From Acheta domesticus (taxonomy: Eukaryota; Arthropoda; Insecta; Orthoptera; Gryllidae): a stretch of 64,000 nt of DNA. A model generated the notes under the pieces. It had not been told where the DNA came from and did no database searches. It saw only the letters and a list, made by a program, of their open reading frames with translations. Positions within the stretch are counted from its first letter, which is position 1, and each line of letters begins with the position of its first letter. Positions 11,705 through 22,999 of this stretch are shown in pieces. The stretch is taken from the NCBI GenBank assembly GCA_031308135.1, contig JAHLJT010000631.1, forward strand, positions 35,139,522 through 35,203,521, given 5' to 3'. Both the position numbers and the translations under genes were made by a program.

Positions 11705-12272
11705 AACTGCTGTAGATTGATTGATTGGTGTTCCCGGGCGCCGAAACGACTAAGTTCATTAGTCCCATAAGTGTAGGCATGCTTTCCTCGGGAGGCAGTG
11801 GTGTTCTCCCCCAGATGGATGGTAAGATCGGGCGCTCACTTGCTAGTCGGCGAGCGGGGTTTTCCCCAACCAAGTATCTCCCTGCAGAGGGACACCGCCC
11901 CAACCGGGACGAGCTCTAAGCTCCCGACCGGTCTCCCGCCACATGCGGTAGTGTAGTGTATGTAGTGTGAGTGAGTGTAAGTAAGGAGAAGAATAGGACA
12001 AGTAATGGGAAGAAAAGATGGCGTGCGGTCCGGGGCCCGTTTGTTAGGATACTGCTCAGACATTCGCCTAGTATTGATCGGAGAAACCATGGAAAAACTA
12101 CCGTACACAGCAGCCGGCCGCTAGAATTCTCCTCCATGCAGTGGCTTCATTCGAATTCGCTATCTAGCTACATAATATTTAAAATCCTACTACCTTCGAG
12201 ACTCGAACCTAACACCTCCCGGTCAGAGGCACTGCAATGCCATCAGTTGATGACCTGAGCCACCTTTCTTAT
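11705..12272 (-). mobile_element. tRNA-derived SINE, full-length copy
   Basis: This is the most complete member of the family, about 570 bp, reading from right to left. The tRNA-like head has an A-box-like TGGCTCAGGTCA (complement of 12251-12262) and a B-box-like AGGTTCGAGTCTC (complement of 12198-12210). These are the internal RNA polymerase III promoter parts. The body includes GGAGAATTCTAGCGG, the TCTCCGATCAAT block and an AGCTCGTCCCGGTTGGGGC block. The 3' tail consists of AATC repeats (11717-11729 on the plus strand). No flanking target-site duplication was clear by eye. Confidence 0.85.
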
Positions 12273-12742
12273 TGTTGTCTTTGGCTTACGAATGAGATGT
12301 TGACGATAGGAGCAGCGACCGGCATTTTGACGCCAGTATGCCAAAGACACTTTTGTACGCTTGCGTAAATTATGTGTTAGTGTGAATTCATGAAAAGTTA
12401 AAATAATATTATATTCTTGAATTTATTCATATGAAAAGGACAGTCACGGTCATTTATGTCGCCCCGGTGTTTTATTGTCTTTACAGTGTGCGCACCCCTA
12501 AACTGCTACTTAGCCGTAAGCGTACTGCAAATATGGCAAGAAGTTTCAAGATGTCTATTACGTGGAAAAGATTCTCCGAAAATGGATTTATAGCGATTTA
12601 TTTTTACTTCTCCACGGACTCACTTTCATGATTTAATTCTGAACAAACAATATCACAATAATCCGGTCTCGTGGCGCGGACGGTTGCGACAGTCGTCCTG
12701 TGCGCGGATTATTATATTGTTTGTCAGTAATGGCCACTTCGC
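12273..12742. other. Non-coding stretch
   Basis: Nothing recognised between the SINE and the microsatellite. Confidence 0.5.

Positions 12743-12800
<58 letters not shown>
12743..12800. repeat. (TAA)n microsatellite
   Basis: About 19 uninterrupted TAA units, followed by a GT/CG dinucleotide run at 12805-12830. Confidence 0.97.
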
Positions 12801-12802
<2 letters not shown>

Positions 12803-12804
12803 GT

Positions 12805-13070
12805 GGTGTGTGTGTGTGCGCGCGCGTGTGCCCGGTTGAGGCCAGTGTGCGTGCCGCATTGCTATGCGCCGCGCGGTCGCCTGGGAGCTCTTCATTACGC
12901 CGCGGAGGCGACGGCGCGAGCGGCGCGTGGTGGGGAGGGCGGGAGAGAGGGGAGGGAAGGGCGCGTGCCGGGCGGGCAATGACTGCGCCTTCAGGTGGCG
13001 CTCATTGTCACGGCGAGCGCGGCCTTTGGCGGAGCACAAGAATCACGTGGCCATGCGACGCTCCTAATTG
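12805..13070. other. GC-rich CpG island
   Basis: The island starts with an alternating purine-pyrimidine (GT)n(CG)n run, then GGCGCG and GGGAGGG-rich sequence. The open frames over it are composition artefacts. Confidence 0.65.
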
Positions 13071-14230
13071 GAGACCAACTGGAACTAATCGAGGGCCATT
13101 GTGGAGTTGCCGTTGTTTGGTTTACTTTTATTAGCAAATTCAATCTTCGCAATTGACTTACGAAGGTCGTTCCATCTTGTTGCTCATTCGTAAAGCAATG
13201 TATTGCGATAAACTCTGTATTGTTATTACAGGGTATTGTCTCTTGACTTCGTGTTGATTCGTTTTAATTTTATATCTTGTCTTATAATTTGCATTTATAA
13301 ATCGGTGAGCAACATTCTTGAAAGTACTTGTAATGTAAATTGAGGAAGAGTGTTCGTGGAAGCTGAATGCCTGTCGCAGCGCAAGGGGACGTCACGGCGT
13401 GATCGAATGTCTCGCAGCTGCAGAAAGACTTCTGTGTCTTTTCCAGGTCCATTGCAGTTCCTCCGGCGACAGGCATTTCAGGCGCACATTATCTACGCAC
13501 ATTCTCCGTCTTATTCTGTTTCCATATACAGTGTTCCGAGAGATCTTCGTGTGCGATCACTAGCGAGAGGAACATCTTGAAATGTGCATTGACGACCTGA
13601 AAATTCCGAAATATGCGCTTTAATATGCAATTAAAATTAACAATATTTCATTTTGTGTATAAATCTTTCTTGATAAAATTCAGCAGAAGCATGATTCGAA
13701 TGAAAATATATATTTTTGTGCAAACATAATATAACCTAGCTTACTTTGCTGGAGTAATAATTGGAGTATATATGCACTTTAGTGAAGTGCATTGCATGTT
13801 TTGTTTAATTTCTGCTGCTTGGTTTAAAAATGTAACTATAGAAAAAAAAAGAAATAAAACAAGAAGCAAACTGTGACAAGCCCTTTGCAAATAGTGAAAG
13901 CTCACAAATTAATAGATTATCTGAAAAGATAAAAAGTTTTAGAGATAAGTGTCTATTTTAACGGAATATGCAAAATATGCGCCTAAAATCACACGATTAT
14001 GCAGCAACAGGAAAAATCGGCAAAATATGCACAAATATGCACTATCAAATTAATCTGCATAGCAAATGACCAGAAATTTCACTTAGCTATGCCGTGAAGC
14101 AACGGATAAAAATATGGAAAACCATAGAAATCCGCTACTTAGCGATCACTAGCGAACTGTCAATTCGACGCGTGCCCTACCTAAATAGCCTATCTCCCTC
14201 TATTTGCGTGGCATTGTGAGACGTAGTAGA
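13071..14230. other. A+T-rich stretch with AATATGC motif clusters
   Basis: The motif AATATGC recurs near 13610-13630 and again, densely, at 13960-14045. The two clusters may mark the ends of one dispersed element of about 430 bp, but I could not define its edges. No coding frame is seen. Confidence 0.45.
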
Positions 14231-14640
14231 CTAAAGCAGGCACGCTGTGCGCCGCGGGAGTTTCTTTTATTGCGATGCATTGGCGAGAGTGGCAGTCCGC
14301 CGGTGCGCCTCTCCGGGCGCTCAATTAGCGGGCGACGAATGCCCGATGCGGGAGGGTGCGACGCGTGCAAATGGAAGCCATTCGCTCGACGCAGCCGCCT
14401 CGGGACGGCGACAAATGCGTCGGGAGGCGCGGCGCGGCGCTATCGCGCGCCTATCAGCACCTCGGGTGGGGCGAGGCGTTCGGAGCCGCTTTCGCGCCGT
14501 GTTCCCAAATGATCGTCATCTAGCCCCGGCGCAACGTGGCCTCTGCGGAGACTCTCAGCTGTCCTCTCGCTCTGGTCGCAGCCCCCGGCCGTCGACACCC
14601 ACGCCGCTGCCGTCACACGGCACAGCCACAGCCATCACCA
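14230..14640. other. GC-rich CpG island
   Basis: CpG-dense sequence passes downstream into a CCA/CAC-rich low-complexity region. A 178-codon frame at 14247-14783 encodes only Ala/Arg/Thr-rich sequence. Confidence 0.6.
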
Positions 14641-14925
14641 GCTCCATTCCCGTCGCCACCACAGCCACTGCCATGACCAGCTCCATCACCACCGCCGCCA
14701 CCACTCGTCACAGACACCACCTTCAGATCCATCGCCGTTACTGGCAACACACGTTGCTACGAACTATCCGGGCCCTCGATTAGCGAGCGACAAATGCGGA
14801 ATGTGGCAGTGCCATCACCATCCGAACTGCCGCTAGGGGCGCTCCCTCTCGTTAATCTACCACTAACACCACCACCGCTACCGCCACCACCACCAACACC
14901 ACCAACACCAACACCATCATTAGAG
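14640..14925. repeat. CAC/CCA low-complexity region
   Basis: Imperfect CAC and CCG trinucleotides, densest at 14868-14920. Simple-sequence DNA. Confidence 0.8.
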
Positions 14926-15925
14926 TGGATCAAGGCATATTTTCAAGGGGAGGGAACAGTTTCAGTTCGAATCCTTCGCCTTAATAATTCTTAAATTTTC
15001 TTATGTTAGCTTCAAGCAAACAAAGGAAAATCACCAAGAATAGTTCTTTGGATGTGATGCGATCAATATGAAGTAATTGTTTTGAATGCATTGACTAAAA
15101 TTACATAAAGAAGTGGGCATAGAGAGGGGCCATGACCTCAATGTTTCTGTTCTCCTCCCTGGATTTGTCCCTGGAAATGATCGATACGGTCATAAAAGAC
15201 CTCGGCTATTTATCCGCTCGTCTTGTGTTTTTACCAGGAGGATTTCACACCTCCAGAGCAGTCACCTGAGCATTGCTCATTCCCCCTCCCCCCCTCCGGC
15301 GGGCGCATGGTTATGCCGTCGGGTGGTATCCTGAAGTGCCGAAAAGCAATGGCCTCATCGACCTATAACCTAGGTGGGGCTGCCTCGCCAGCTGAACGCT
15401 TACGTGCTTTTCAGGTTGGAACCGGAGTTGCTTTGCTCACCGCTCATTGCTTCGGGACTCAGTCCTTTCTCCCTACCCATGACAATTGGGTACTACCACT
15501 GCGAAGCTAAGGACCCTGGCCACACTGTAGACCATGTGTGGCGTACTACCCCCAAACACACACTGGTACCTTACCATGGGGAATTCAATCTCCCGGGTTG
15601 GGCCCCTGACCAGTGCCTCTTTATCATCTCTCTCCCCGCGAGTGTACCGTTGGACAGGAATCCAGATACGCCGGAACGCGATGCCCAATTGCGAATATCG
15701 CCTTACGCAGATCTTTCCATAGCGTGGTTAAAGGCCGTCTCGCAACGCAAGACCCCAACAAACAGGTTGGTGTCGGAGGTGCTAACGCCACTCGCTGCGC
15801 CACAAGGTCCTCAATAGCCATGAGTGTCGGGTGTACCATGACGAAGCCGAGAGCCCAACGAGGGCCATTCTGGGAAGGGGCACGTTGCCCCAACGTCTCT
15901 CCTCACTTAGGTTTACCTTTGCCGC
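14926..15925. other. Unassigned non-coding stretch of moderate GC
   Basis: The section 15220-15900 has even base composition and overlapping frames (147 and 136 codons on plus, 89 on minus), unlike its A+T-rich surroundings. It could be old transposon sequence. No domain is recognisable and I assign no function. Confidence 0.4.
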
Positions 15926-16096
15926 ACTGCGATTTTCGTAACTTTGTCCCTGACAGAAATCAGCTGTTTCGCTGCCATCCAATCAGGAGCTTGTATTTCG
16001 CGACAGTGACGTCGCTATGGTGACGTTCAAGCTCCCGATTGGATGAAACCGTCAACAGCTGATTTCTGTCAGGGACAAAGTTCCGAAAATCGCAGT
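15926..16096. mobile_element. Foldback element (MITE-like)
   Basis: The left arm 15926-15993 and right arm 16028-16096 are inverted copies, about 88% identical by eye, around a 34-bp loop. The outer end reads ACTGCGATTTTCG and the inner end GAGCTTG. The loop repeats GTGACGT/ACGTCAC-type sequence. No transposase and no clear target-site duplication are seen, so the superfamily is open. Confidence 0.85.
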
Positions 16097-18060
16097 ATAA
16101 CGATGAATCACGAGTAATCTCGTGATTCGAACGGGAGATTCGACACTCGGTGATGCCGCACGAGCGGGAGATGGCACACGGTGATCGCCGGAAGTGCTTC
16201 CGCCGGAACGATTCTCATAATTAATTTTTCATTTCCACCATCACCACTCCAGCACTCTCGCTTTGCCGCCTCGCCGTTACCGACATGGCGTAGTCGTGGT
16301 GGTGGTGGTGATTGTCGAGACTCGCCTTGTTTGGAGGGTAAGCGGCGGAGGCGGCTACGCGGAGCGCCCTTCGCTTGGTCGCGAGAGGAGCGAGACACCC
16401 CGCCCTCAGAGCACTGCCACGCGATGGGCGGGGCTCATTTCGCTGCCCGTTCGCTTGCGCGGTGTCAGCCCCGCAACGCATGCTCAGTCGACCGACCGTC
16501 ACCGAAATGATATAATCTCAATTTCCTTTCGATGCTAGTCGTGACGACACGAAGATTTCAAGTTTTCTTCGGCGACTGGTTGTTCTAATGACTTATTATA
16601 GAAGATTACTTTAACGATGTTGGATTTTAAAAATTAGAGTAGAACTTTACACGCAGCTTTATAACCTAATTATAGGCTATTTTAAAGTTGCTTTAATGAC
16701 ATTTGAATACTTCTTTGCCCAGTCTTTTAAGAGACCACTTTTTTCATGACATTAACGGGCTAATTAAAGCGAATAAACATCGACTCTTGCAACACTGTGA
16801 AGTTATTTGCCCCCGTTTATCCGCTAATTGCTTCCTCGTAGCGCATTCAGTCTGCTCCGTTGAAAGGTGCTCTTCGTCCATAGTTTTCTCTGTTTCATCG
16901 TATTGGAGACTTCGTCACCAAAATAGGGGGAATGAGTGTGGGAAATTGATATAAGAGTAAATTGAGTTCATTGTTTTATTAACAACGTATTAGTTAAACT
17001 TTAATTTATTAAACAACGTGTTAGTCTAACTAACGAATAACTAAACAACGTTTTAGTCTCCAGTAACATCAAAAAAATCGCACAAACTTTCCACTAATCT
17101 ATGCCGACGATAAGGAATGTGTTAAATACGATCCGAAATGCGCAGTTGATATGTAATGATGGCAAAACTCTTTCAATTAATTGTTATTGATTTATTATAA
17201 TGGAAAAAGTAGGCAATTCCTATTAATGGAATAGTAGGCTCAAAGGAACAATCGATTAGTTGTAATACACAATCTTTCTGTAGAAGCCAAAAACATGTGT
17301 ATATTTTTGGCATAATTTAAAGGAGAATAAAACCGAGTGTAAACGGGGTAGATTGTCCAGTTTGTCTTCTGAATTTATTATCTATGGATGGTTAAACTTT
17401 AAATGTTGAAACATATTTGATGCATTTTCGTGATTTTAGTTTCTTTCCCTGATTTTGACACGTCACATTCGTAAGCTTGGTAAAATTCTCTCTTGCCTTA
17501 CTTTTTCCTGGACCCATAATTCTAGATTATCAACCGAAGTTTGCAGAGCTGTTAAAAGTACACACGTAAATAAAACAATGCAAATCATCTGGAACGGTGA
17601 TTTTGATTGCGAGACAATGCACTGTCAAATGGGTCAAGTCAAAAGTGAATAGGAACCATCTTCCCTTGCCCTCTGCACTCCCTGGGATTGCTTATAAAAA
17701 TTTGTAAAAAATGAAACAGTTTCTATTTTGACTAAAAATGTAATTATTTGATTATTGTAATCCTCAATTTCTCAGAGCTGATATAACGACTTTGCTCAAC
17801 GCGTCACTGCTGACGACACAGCTGACGTCATGCGACAGGGAAGAAATAACCTTCAGTTTTCAGAGATAAAGATTTCTACTGCTCCAGGACCCCCAATTTC
17901 GACACATTCAACAGAAGCATTTTTTGCTGCTACAGGTCACTAATCCGTGCCTCTTTCCATACTCGAATATTGTGTACGCTATTTAATTTACTTTTGACTT
18001 GTGCCCACCCTGAATTCGCGCCATAGCAACGATTGATCTCAATAGTCTTATGGAGTTTCG
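16097..18060. other. Non-coding stretch
   Basis: A moderately GC-rich region with GGT/CCA low complexity lies at 16200-16480. The rest is A+T-rich. The motif AACAACGTnTTAGT recurs three times at 16980-17060. No gene recognised. Confidence 0.5.
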
Positions 18061-18500
18061 TGTCCTGTAAGGCCTGTAAGAGGGCGGTCCGTGGTTAGGC
18101 CTGGGCGTCCCCGCGCCTTCGCACGTGCGGCACCCGGGCGGGGTTGGGCTGGGGGGTGGGGGTGCGCGGAGGGAAGGGCACGCGGCGGGTCGCGCAGCCG
18201 AGGGCTCCGGGCGCCTTTGCTAAGCCGCGTCGCGCCCGCCGCAGCATGCTAAGCCGCCCCCGCCGCCGGCGACGCCTGCGAGAAGCAAACGCCGCCCCGC
18301 GCCGCGCCGCGCCGCGCCGCGCCGCGCCGCGCCGCGCCGCGCTGCGTTAAGTTTGCCGCGGACGGCAGGGGCTGTTTGCGCCGCCAGTTCCCTCTTGGCC
18401 TGATTGTCTTGCAGATTTGCGCCTCAGAAGCGGGCTCCCTTCGACCGACCGGCGCACGGCGGCTTGGACTGGCAGCAGGGCACCGCTCAGATAAGGACGA
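18060..18500. other. CpG island with (GCCGC)n array
   Basis: About ten perfect GCCGC pentamers lie at 18296-18345, inside a CpG-dense island that begins with G-rich sequence (18125-18180). Arginine/alanine-repeat frames over it are artefacts. Confidence 0.8.
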
Positions 18501-18721
18501 AGGCGATGGATGGGCCTGATTCCTGTGTGTAATTCGTCTTATCATTCTCGGCCATGCCTTGCCGGATTCCCTGTTCACCATGTACATGCTCGAATATTGT
18601 TCTTGATGCAGAGGTTTTTCTGAAATTGACGATTGACTGCTCTATTTTTGGTGTCTCCTTTTTCAAATCAGCAAAGTGTAGGCAAACATTGTATGTTTGG
18701 CTCTCAGTCATTTAAAAGTTA
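18501..18721. other. Non-coding spacer
   Basis: Nothing recognised. Confidence 0.4.
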
Positions 18722-18953
18722 AACATTTTTCTAGACCTATGGAAACGGCCAAAGCGCCATTCTGTCAGTACGTTAATTAAGGTATGCTAGCTTTAAGTTA
18801 GTTGTAAAATTAGCTTTAGCTAGATTATAATTACTCCCCACCCTTCTGTCGCAAAAGCCAAATAGGGTCTCGGCGCGCGCGCGCAGATTGTTCCGCCCTA
18901 CAAAGAAAATTTATTACACGCCTCGCCAGGGATACTGATGAGGGGAACTTGGA
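18722..18953 (+). repeat. 230-bp dispersed repeat, copy A
   Basis: This segment aligns along its whole length with the reverse complement of 32125-32347. Shared blocks are CTAGACC, GGAAACGGCCAAAGCGCCAT, TTAAGGTATGCTAGCT, AAGTTAGTTGTAA, TTTAGCTAGATTATAA, a CGCGCGC run followed by AGATTG, and CGCCTCGCCAGGG. Homology stops at both ends, which marks it as a discrete mobile or once-mobile element. There are no obvious terminal inverted repeats and no pol III boxes. Confidence 0.85.
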
Positions 18954-19270
18954 AAAAAAATTGAAAATTGCTCTCTCACTATTCAGATTCTGCGATCAGA
19001 ATACGTCAATATCTCTGGCGACGCGATATTTCCTCAGGTTCTGAACATGAAATGCATGCGCTGTACACTCCTCGGCTTTTACAGCACAAAGTGTTAAACA
19101 GCTACTTTCCTGTCCAAAAAACTAACTTATCTAACTTGGTAACGTCCCGAATCTGTCTTAACCTGGCCTAGCAACAATGACGTTTTAGTGCAATCCCTAA
19201 ATCTACCTCTCGGTTAATTTGTAAGTTGCTATTGCTAGTTAAAAAAAAAAAAAAAAAAAGGAATTTCCTT
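18954..19270. other. Non-coding spacer with poly(A) run
   Basis: A run of 19 A lies at about 19241-19259, possibly the tail of a retroposed sequence whose body I cannot define. Confidence 0.4.
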
Positions 19271-19590
19271 TCACGTTGGGGGCTGAGGAGCCATCTGGCC
19301 TGCTCCGCCGCGGCCTCCCCGCTCCCCCCCCGCCCGCCCGCGCGCGCCGCCTCATAAATCCGTCACGCCCGCGCGCAGTCCATATGGATGAGCGGCGTCG
19401 CTGTCGCCGGCGGGCCAGCGCCGCGCCAATTTCACATTTATTGGCACCGCTGCCCCCGGGGCGCCGTTTGTCTTGCTTCCTTGAGGGCGCTGTCCCGCGC
19501 GCGCGCGCCTCATCAGCCGGAAACGCCCGCAATGTCACCCCTCGCGAGTTCACCGAGCGCCTGGGCGGCGCTGTCGAAATCTTCGGTAAA
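19270..19590. other. GC-rich CpG island
   Basis: CpG-dense sequence with CGCGCG runs at 19340 and 19497-19508. Open on both strands without domains. Confidence 0.65.
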
Positions 19591-19971
19591 ATTGAAACCG
19601 GGGAATAATTCACAAAATGTATTTATTGTGTATTAGTAATTTGTTTGGAAAATTTCGGAATTGTATGGGAGTTGTTAAACTTCGGGGCATTTGAAGTTTC
19701 TCCTCTGCTAGTTTTTTCGAAAATTATATCATGAAGTTTTAATAAAAAAATAGTACGCTCAGTGTTTTCAGTCGAAGTTTATATTTTAGCACATTCTAGG
19801 CGATTGAAAAAGTTGAAAACGCCAAGATATTTTGTGGGTTGGCAATTATTTATTCTTCAATCTGAATGACATTATGATCCTTAGTGTCTGAGCGTTTTCA
19901 GCCAGACTCGACATAAATGTTTTGATGGTGAGTGATCATGAGATGCTATGAATGACAATCCCTCAGTGGTG
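19591..19971. other. A+T-rich spacer
   Basis: Nothing recognised. Confidence 0.45.
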
Positions 19972-20070
19972 CTAGTGATGCGACATCGATGCTACTAAAC
20001 ATCGACCAAATACTAACAAAGTTTTAAAGCTGGTTTAATAATCTATGATATTAAAGAAAATGCGCAATAA
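19972..20070 (-). mobile_element. CATCGATG-family element, 3'-end fragment
   Basis: On the plus strand it starts CTAGTGATGCGACATCGATG. On the minus strand it ends a segment with a TTAAACCAGCTTTAAAA block followed by TGGTCGATG, as in the copy at 23000-23605. It is an inverted 3' terminus of that family. Confidence 0.6.
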
Positions 20071-20510
20071 AATTGAATTTGACGTCTCTTCTTCTTTTAC
20101 TGTCACTCACTTGGTAATGCGCAGGCTAATCTCTAGAAGCCCTTAGAGCCTTCTTGAGAATTTGACAATGGCCATGCTTATTAATTTATAATTAAGATTT
20201 AACTGAAAACAAAGTTAAAAAACAACAGATAGTCCTTACTTTGCCCAAGAAGAGAAAAGGCGTCCAGGACGAATTATTAACCGCTTCTCTATGTGCGAAA
20301 TAAGAAGTAATAGGGAGACATCGGCAGCATCTCGGACGCTAGAGAGTGCACGATGAAGGTAGTACAGTAGAGTTGGTTTCGTTCGAATACAAATACTATC
20401 AGTTATTCAATATTTTGACATTTTACCAAATTATGATTATAAGACTTTTTCATTGATAAACATCGGGAAAAAAAGCACAGAATATCGCCTTGATTATTAT
20501 CATGTATCTA
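20071..20510. other. A+T-rich spacer
   Basis: Nothing recognised. Confidence 0.45.
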
Positions 20511-20890
20511 TAGGCTGGCCACTTTCTGGAAAACCGGGAAAAATTAAGGCATTCCATTGCTCTGGAAAAGTCAGGGAAAAATCAAGAAATTGTAGAAGAA
20601 CCGTTAGAAAACAAAAAATTCTTAGAGAGTTATAAAACTGCGTATTATTACTTAAAAACATCAATACAGCGTTGTTTTTACCTCAATTTTTATTTGGTTA
20701 GTAAAGAGTGTTATTTCGTACTTCGAATTTCGTCTCAACGAACCCAGAGAGTTGACCAATTAGATCAGGGTATCTTTAATATTTTCTTTAAGAGGTGGAA
20801 CTACAAATCTTATCTGGAAAAATAAAAAAATGCAATGGAAAACTGGTAAAAGTTAGGGAAATTTCGTTTACGAAATGAGTGGTCATCCTG
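20511..20890. mobile_element. Non-autonomous hAT-like DNA transposon
   Basis: The left end TAGGCTGGCCAC, followed by TCTGGAAAACCGGGAAAA, matches the inverted right end, whose complement reads CAGGATGACCAC and continues to a CCAGTTTTCC block. The CAGGGTGGCCAC-plus-GGAAAACCGGG arrangement is typical of a widespread hAT terminus, recalled from family knowledge. The interior is about 300 bp of A+T-rich sequence without transposase. The 8-bp flanks (TGTATCTA and TTCCACAA) do not match, so the target-site duplication has decayed or the ends are a few bases off. Confidence 0.75.
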
Positions 20891-21240
20891 TTCCACAAAA
20901 ACATCAATGTTTTGCATACTTCGACATCGATGTCGCATTCTTGTAGTGGAATGAAAGGCACAGGATACGAGAGAACCCCGAGAAATCTTCAAATCCCAGA
21001 CGATCCATGTGGCCAAAAAGCCGGTTTGAACTCTGGTTCAAGGAGGTGATGGTGTGCGGTCTGGCCACCCCACATCGGGTCGCTCGCTCTAAATAAGAAA
21101 GGTCGGTGTCTCGATTCTAACGTCCATTGGAGAACGAAGGCTCATTGGCAAGATGCCTTCCTGGTTTCTCCATTCCCAGTCGGTGGCAAGCGGCAAAGAG
21201 AGTGCAGACAACAGCTGATTCCGTGCGGTGGTCCAGAGGG
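20891..21240. other. Spacer with a CATCGATG fragment
   Basis: AACATCAATGTT and GACATCGATGTCG at 20898-20936 are probably a decayed end of the CATCGATG family. The rest is unassigned. Confidence 0.45.
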
Positions 21241-21460
21241 ACCCATGCGGCGAGCCGCACATCGCTGAGGCAGCGGGAGGGGGCGTGTCCCCTGGGCCGT
21301 TGGGTCCCGCGCTGCATCCTCCGGGCGGGCGCGCGGACGGGGCTGCCTTGCCTCCGACCCAATTAGGCAGCGCCCCGCACCGGAAGCCTCTAGCCCGCCA
21401 CCTGCGACGCCCTCGCCCTCGCCCTCGCCCCTGCGCCAGACCCTGCGCCCCCGCGTAGCC
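21240..21460. other. CpG island with (GCCCTC)n
   Basis: The island contains about four GCCCTC hexamers at 21409-21432. The open frames are composition artefacts. Confidence 0.65.
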
Positions 21461-21531
21461 AACGAAGCAAAGAAGCCCTCTTCAGCCTCAAGCAGGCCAT
21501 CCGGCGAACCATCTCAAAACACGCCTGCGCA

Positions 21532-21945
21532 CTAGGGATTCGATATCGATGTTTTGGGCTCAGTGTTTTGTTCCTGGATGAAAAATATCCCTAATCACAA
21601 TTTTGTAAAAGTTAAAATATATGAAATAACTGATGGCACCACTGTGTGTTAATGTGTTCGAACCAAACACTTTCTACTACGTTCGTCGAGTAGACTATCC
21701 CTGGACCTCGATAGATATTGATGTCCTGGTATTTCCTTCATCTTTCTTCTTCTTTTCCACGTGAAGAGGTGTTTTATAGTTTTGTTTTCAATTAAATTTT
21801 AATTATAAATTAATAAACACGGCTGCTATCAAATTAAATTTTGATGCGCACAGAATTTAATGTTAAGAGATTGTTAAACCAGCTTTATAACATCGATGTT
21901 TTTTGTCGGTGTATTATGAACATCGATGTTTCGTAACATGGTTCT
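21532..21945 (+). mobile_element. CATCGATG-family non-autonomous element, copy 1
   Basis: It begins CTAGGGATTCGATATCGATG and ends near AACATCGATGTTTCG. It shares ordered blocks with the copy at 23000-23605: AATCACAATT, a TTCGAnCCAAAC block, GTTTTCAATTnAAT, TAATTATA, CACGGCnnCT, ATCAAATTnAAT and TTAAnCCAGCTTTA. About 410 bp with no coding frame. The CTAGGGAT-type ends suggest a DNA transposon, possibly hAT, but the superfamily is not settled. Confidence 0.7.
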
Positions 21946-22136
21946 ACGAATTTCCAATAATTAATACATGATTCTGTGGCAGGAAATGAATAGCAAAAAG
22001 TAACTGTATTCTTCAAGAAAACAACCTTTCAGCATATTTCTTCTACCAATATTGAAATGTATTCTTGTAACTTTATGATTGTTTAATGTAATTGTTTCCA
22101 TTTTATGTATATTTGCGAACAGTTATTGCTATTATT
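21946..22136. other. A+T-rich spacer
   Basis: Nothing recognised. Confidence 0.4.
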
Positions 22137-22236
22137 GCCGCTTGAGCATTTCGTGTCGCCTGTAAAAGTTGCACGTCGCGTGACGAAGGATCAATAATTG
22201 ATCCTTCGTCACGCGACCACGGAATTCTGAAGCGGC
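22137..22236. repeat. Long near-perfect hairpin
   Basis: Inner arms 22175-22194 and 22198-22217 are perfect 20-bp inverted repeats around a 3-bp loop (TAA). Outer arms 22137-22155 and 22218-22236 also pair (GCCGCTT...CGTG against CACG...AAGCGGC) with a few mismatches. A 19-bp unpaired segment sits in the left arm only, at 22156-22174. This is most likely a small foldback element. The perfect match argues against a microRNA precursor. Confidence 0.9.
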
Positions 22237-22264
22237 AACCAATTATTGGTTTCAGTGTTAGGGG

Positions 22265-22380
22265 TTCACGTCCCTTTCGTCCTTCTCCCGCCCGCGTGCG
22301 GCCTGCCGACGGCGCAGCGGGAGGAGGGCGGGCGGGGGTGGAAAGTGGTCGTACTGCTGCAGGTGTCTCGCCGGCCGTTT
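22265..22380. other. GC-rich patch
   Basis: A short CpG-rich patch with GGAGG/GGCGGG motifs. No gene. Confidence 0.5.
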
Positions 22381-22999
22381 AATTGCTCACACAAAACATT
22401 AACAGTCACATACCGGTGCCATTCGGGTACGCGGACAACGTTAATGTGGCGGACATCAGAATAAATTTCAAAATAAATAAAGGAAACAAAATTATATACG
22501 AACAACTGCTGCATGTTTTAGCAACATATTACAATCGTTTTCTGAAGGTTTGTATGAAAATATTTTCAGTTTTTGATGGATGGCAAGACCTTATAGTATA
22601 TTTGAAATTTTCCCTTTACCTTAAGTCACACGCGACCAGATAACCGTGTTCTCTACATACTAAAATATGTGATAATGGGGCAAGCTTGCCTGTAAGAAAA
22701 TGCTGTAGTTCCCAAGAAACTACTACGCGTGGCAAGGTGTTGTTGTTGTTTTTGTAAACATACGATAAGCGTTGTAAGACGCGTTCTTACCACGTATGGT
22801 TAAGAAGCGTAATAATGACATTTTCAAACGGTAAAACCCTTACTTGAGCAAGCATGGAGAGGGGAAAAACTGCTTCGTTAACCTCCTGCCCAACCATTTG
22901 TTTGGAGCTGGTAGGAAGCCCGAGCTAGTAGTTGCTGTTCTGGCCGCCAGCGCGCCTGCTCTGGAAATCCCCCCGAGGTGGTAGCGTTTCGCCCCGCGA
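22381..22999. other. Non-coding spacer
   Basis: Nothing recognised apart from short frames without domains. Confidence 0.45.

Noticed and set aside
22137..22236. microRNA precursor
   Set aside because: The inner stem is perfect with a 3-base loop, unlike the mismatched stems and larger loops of animal precursors.
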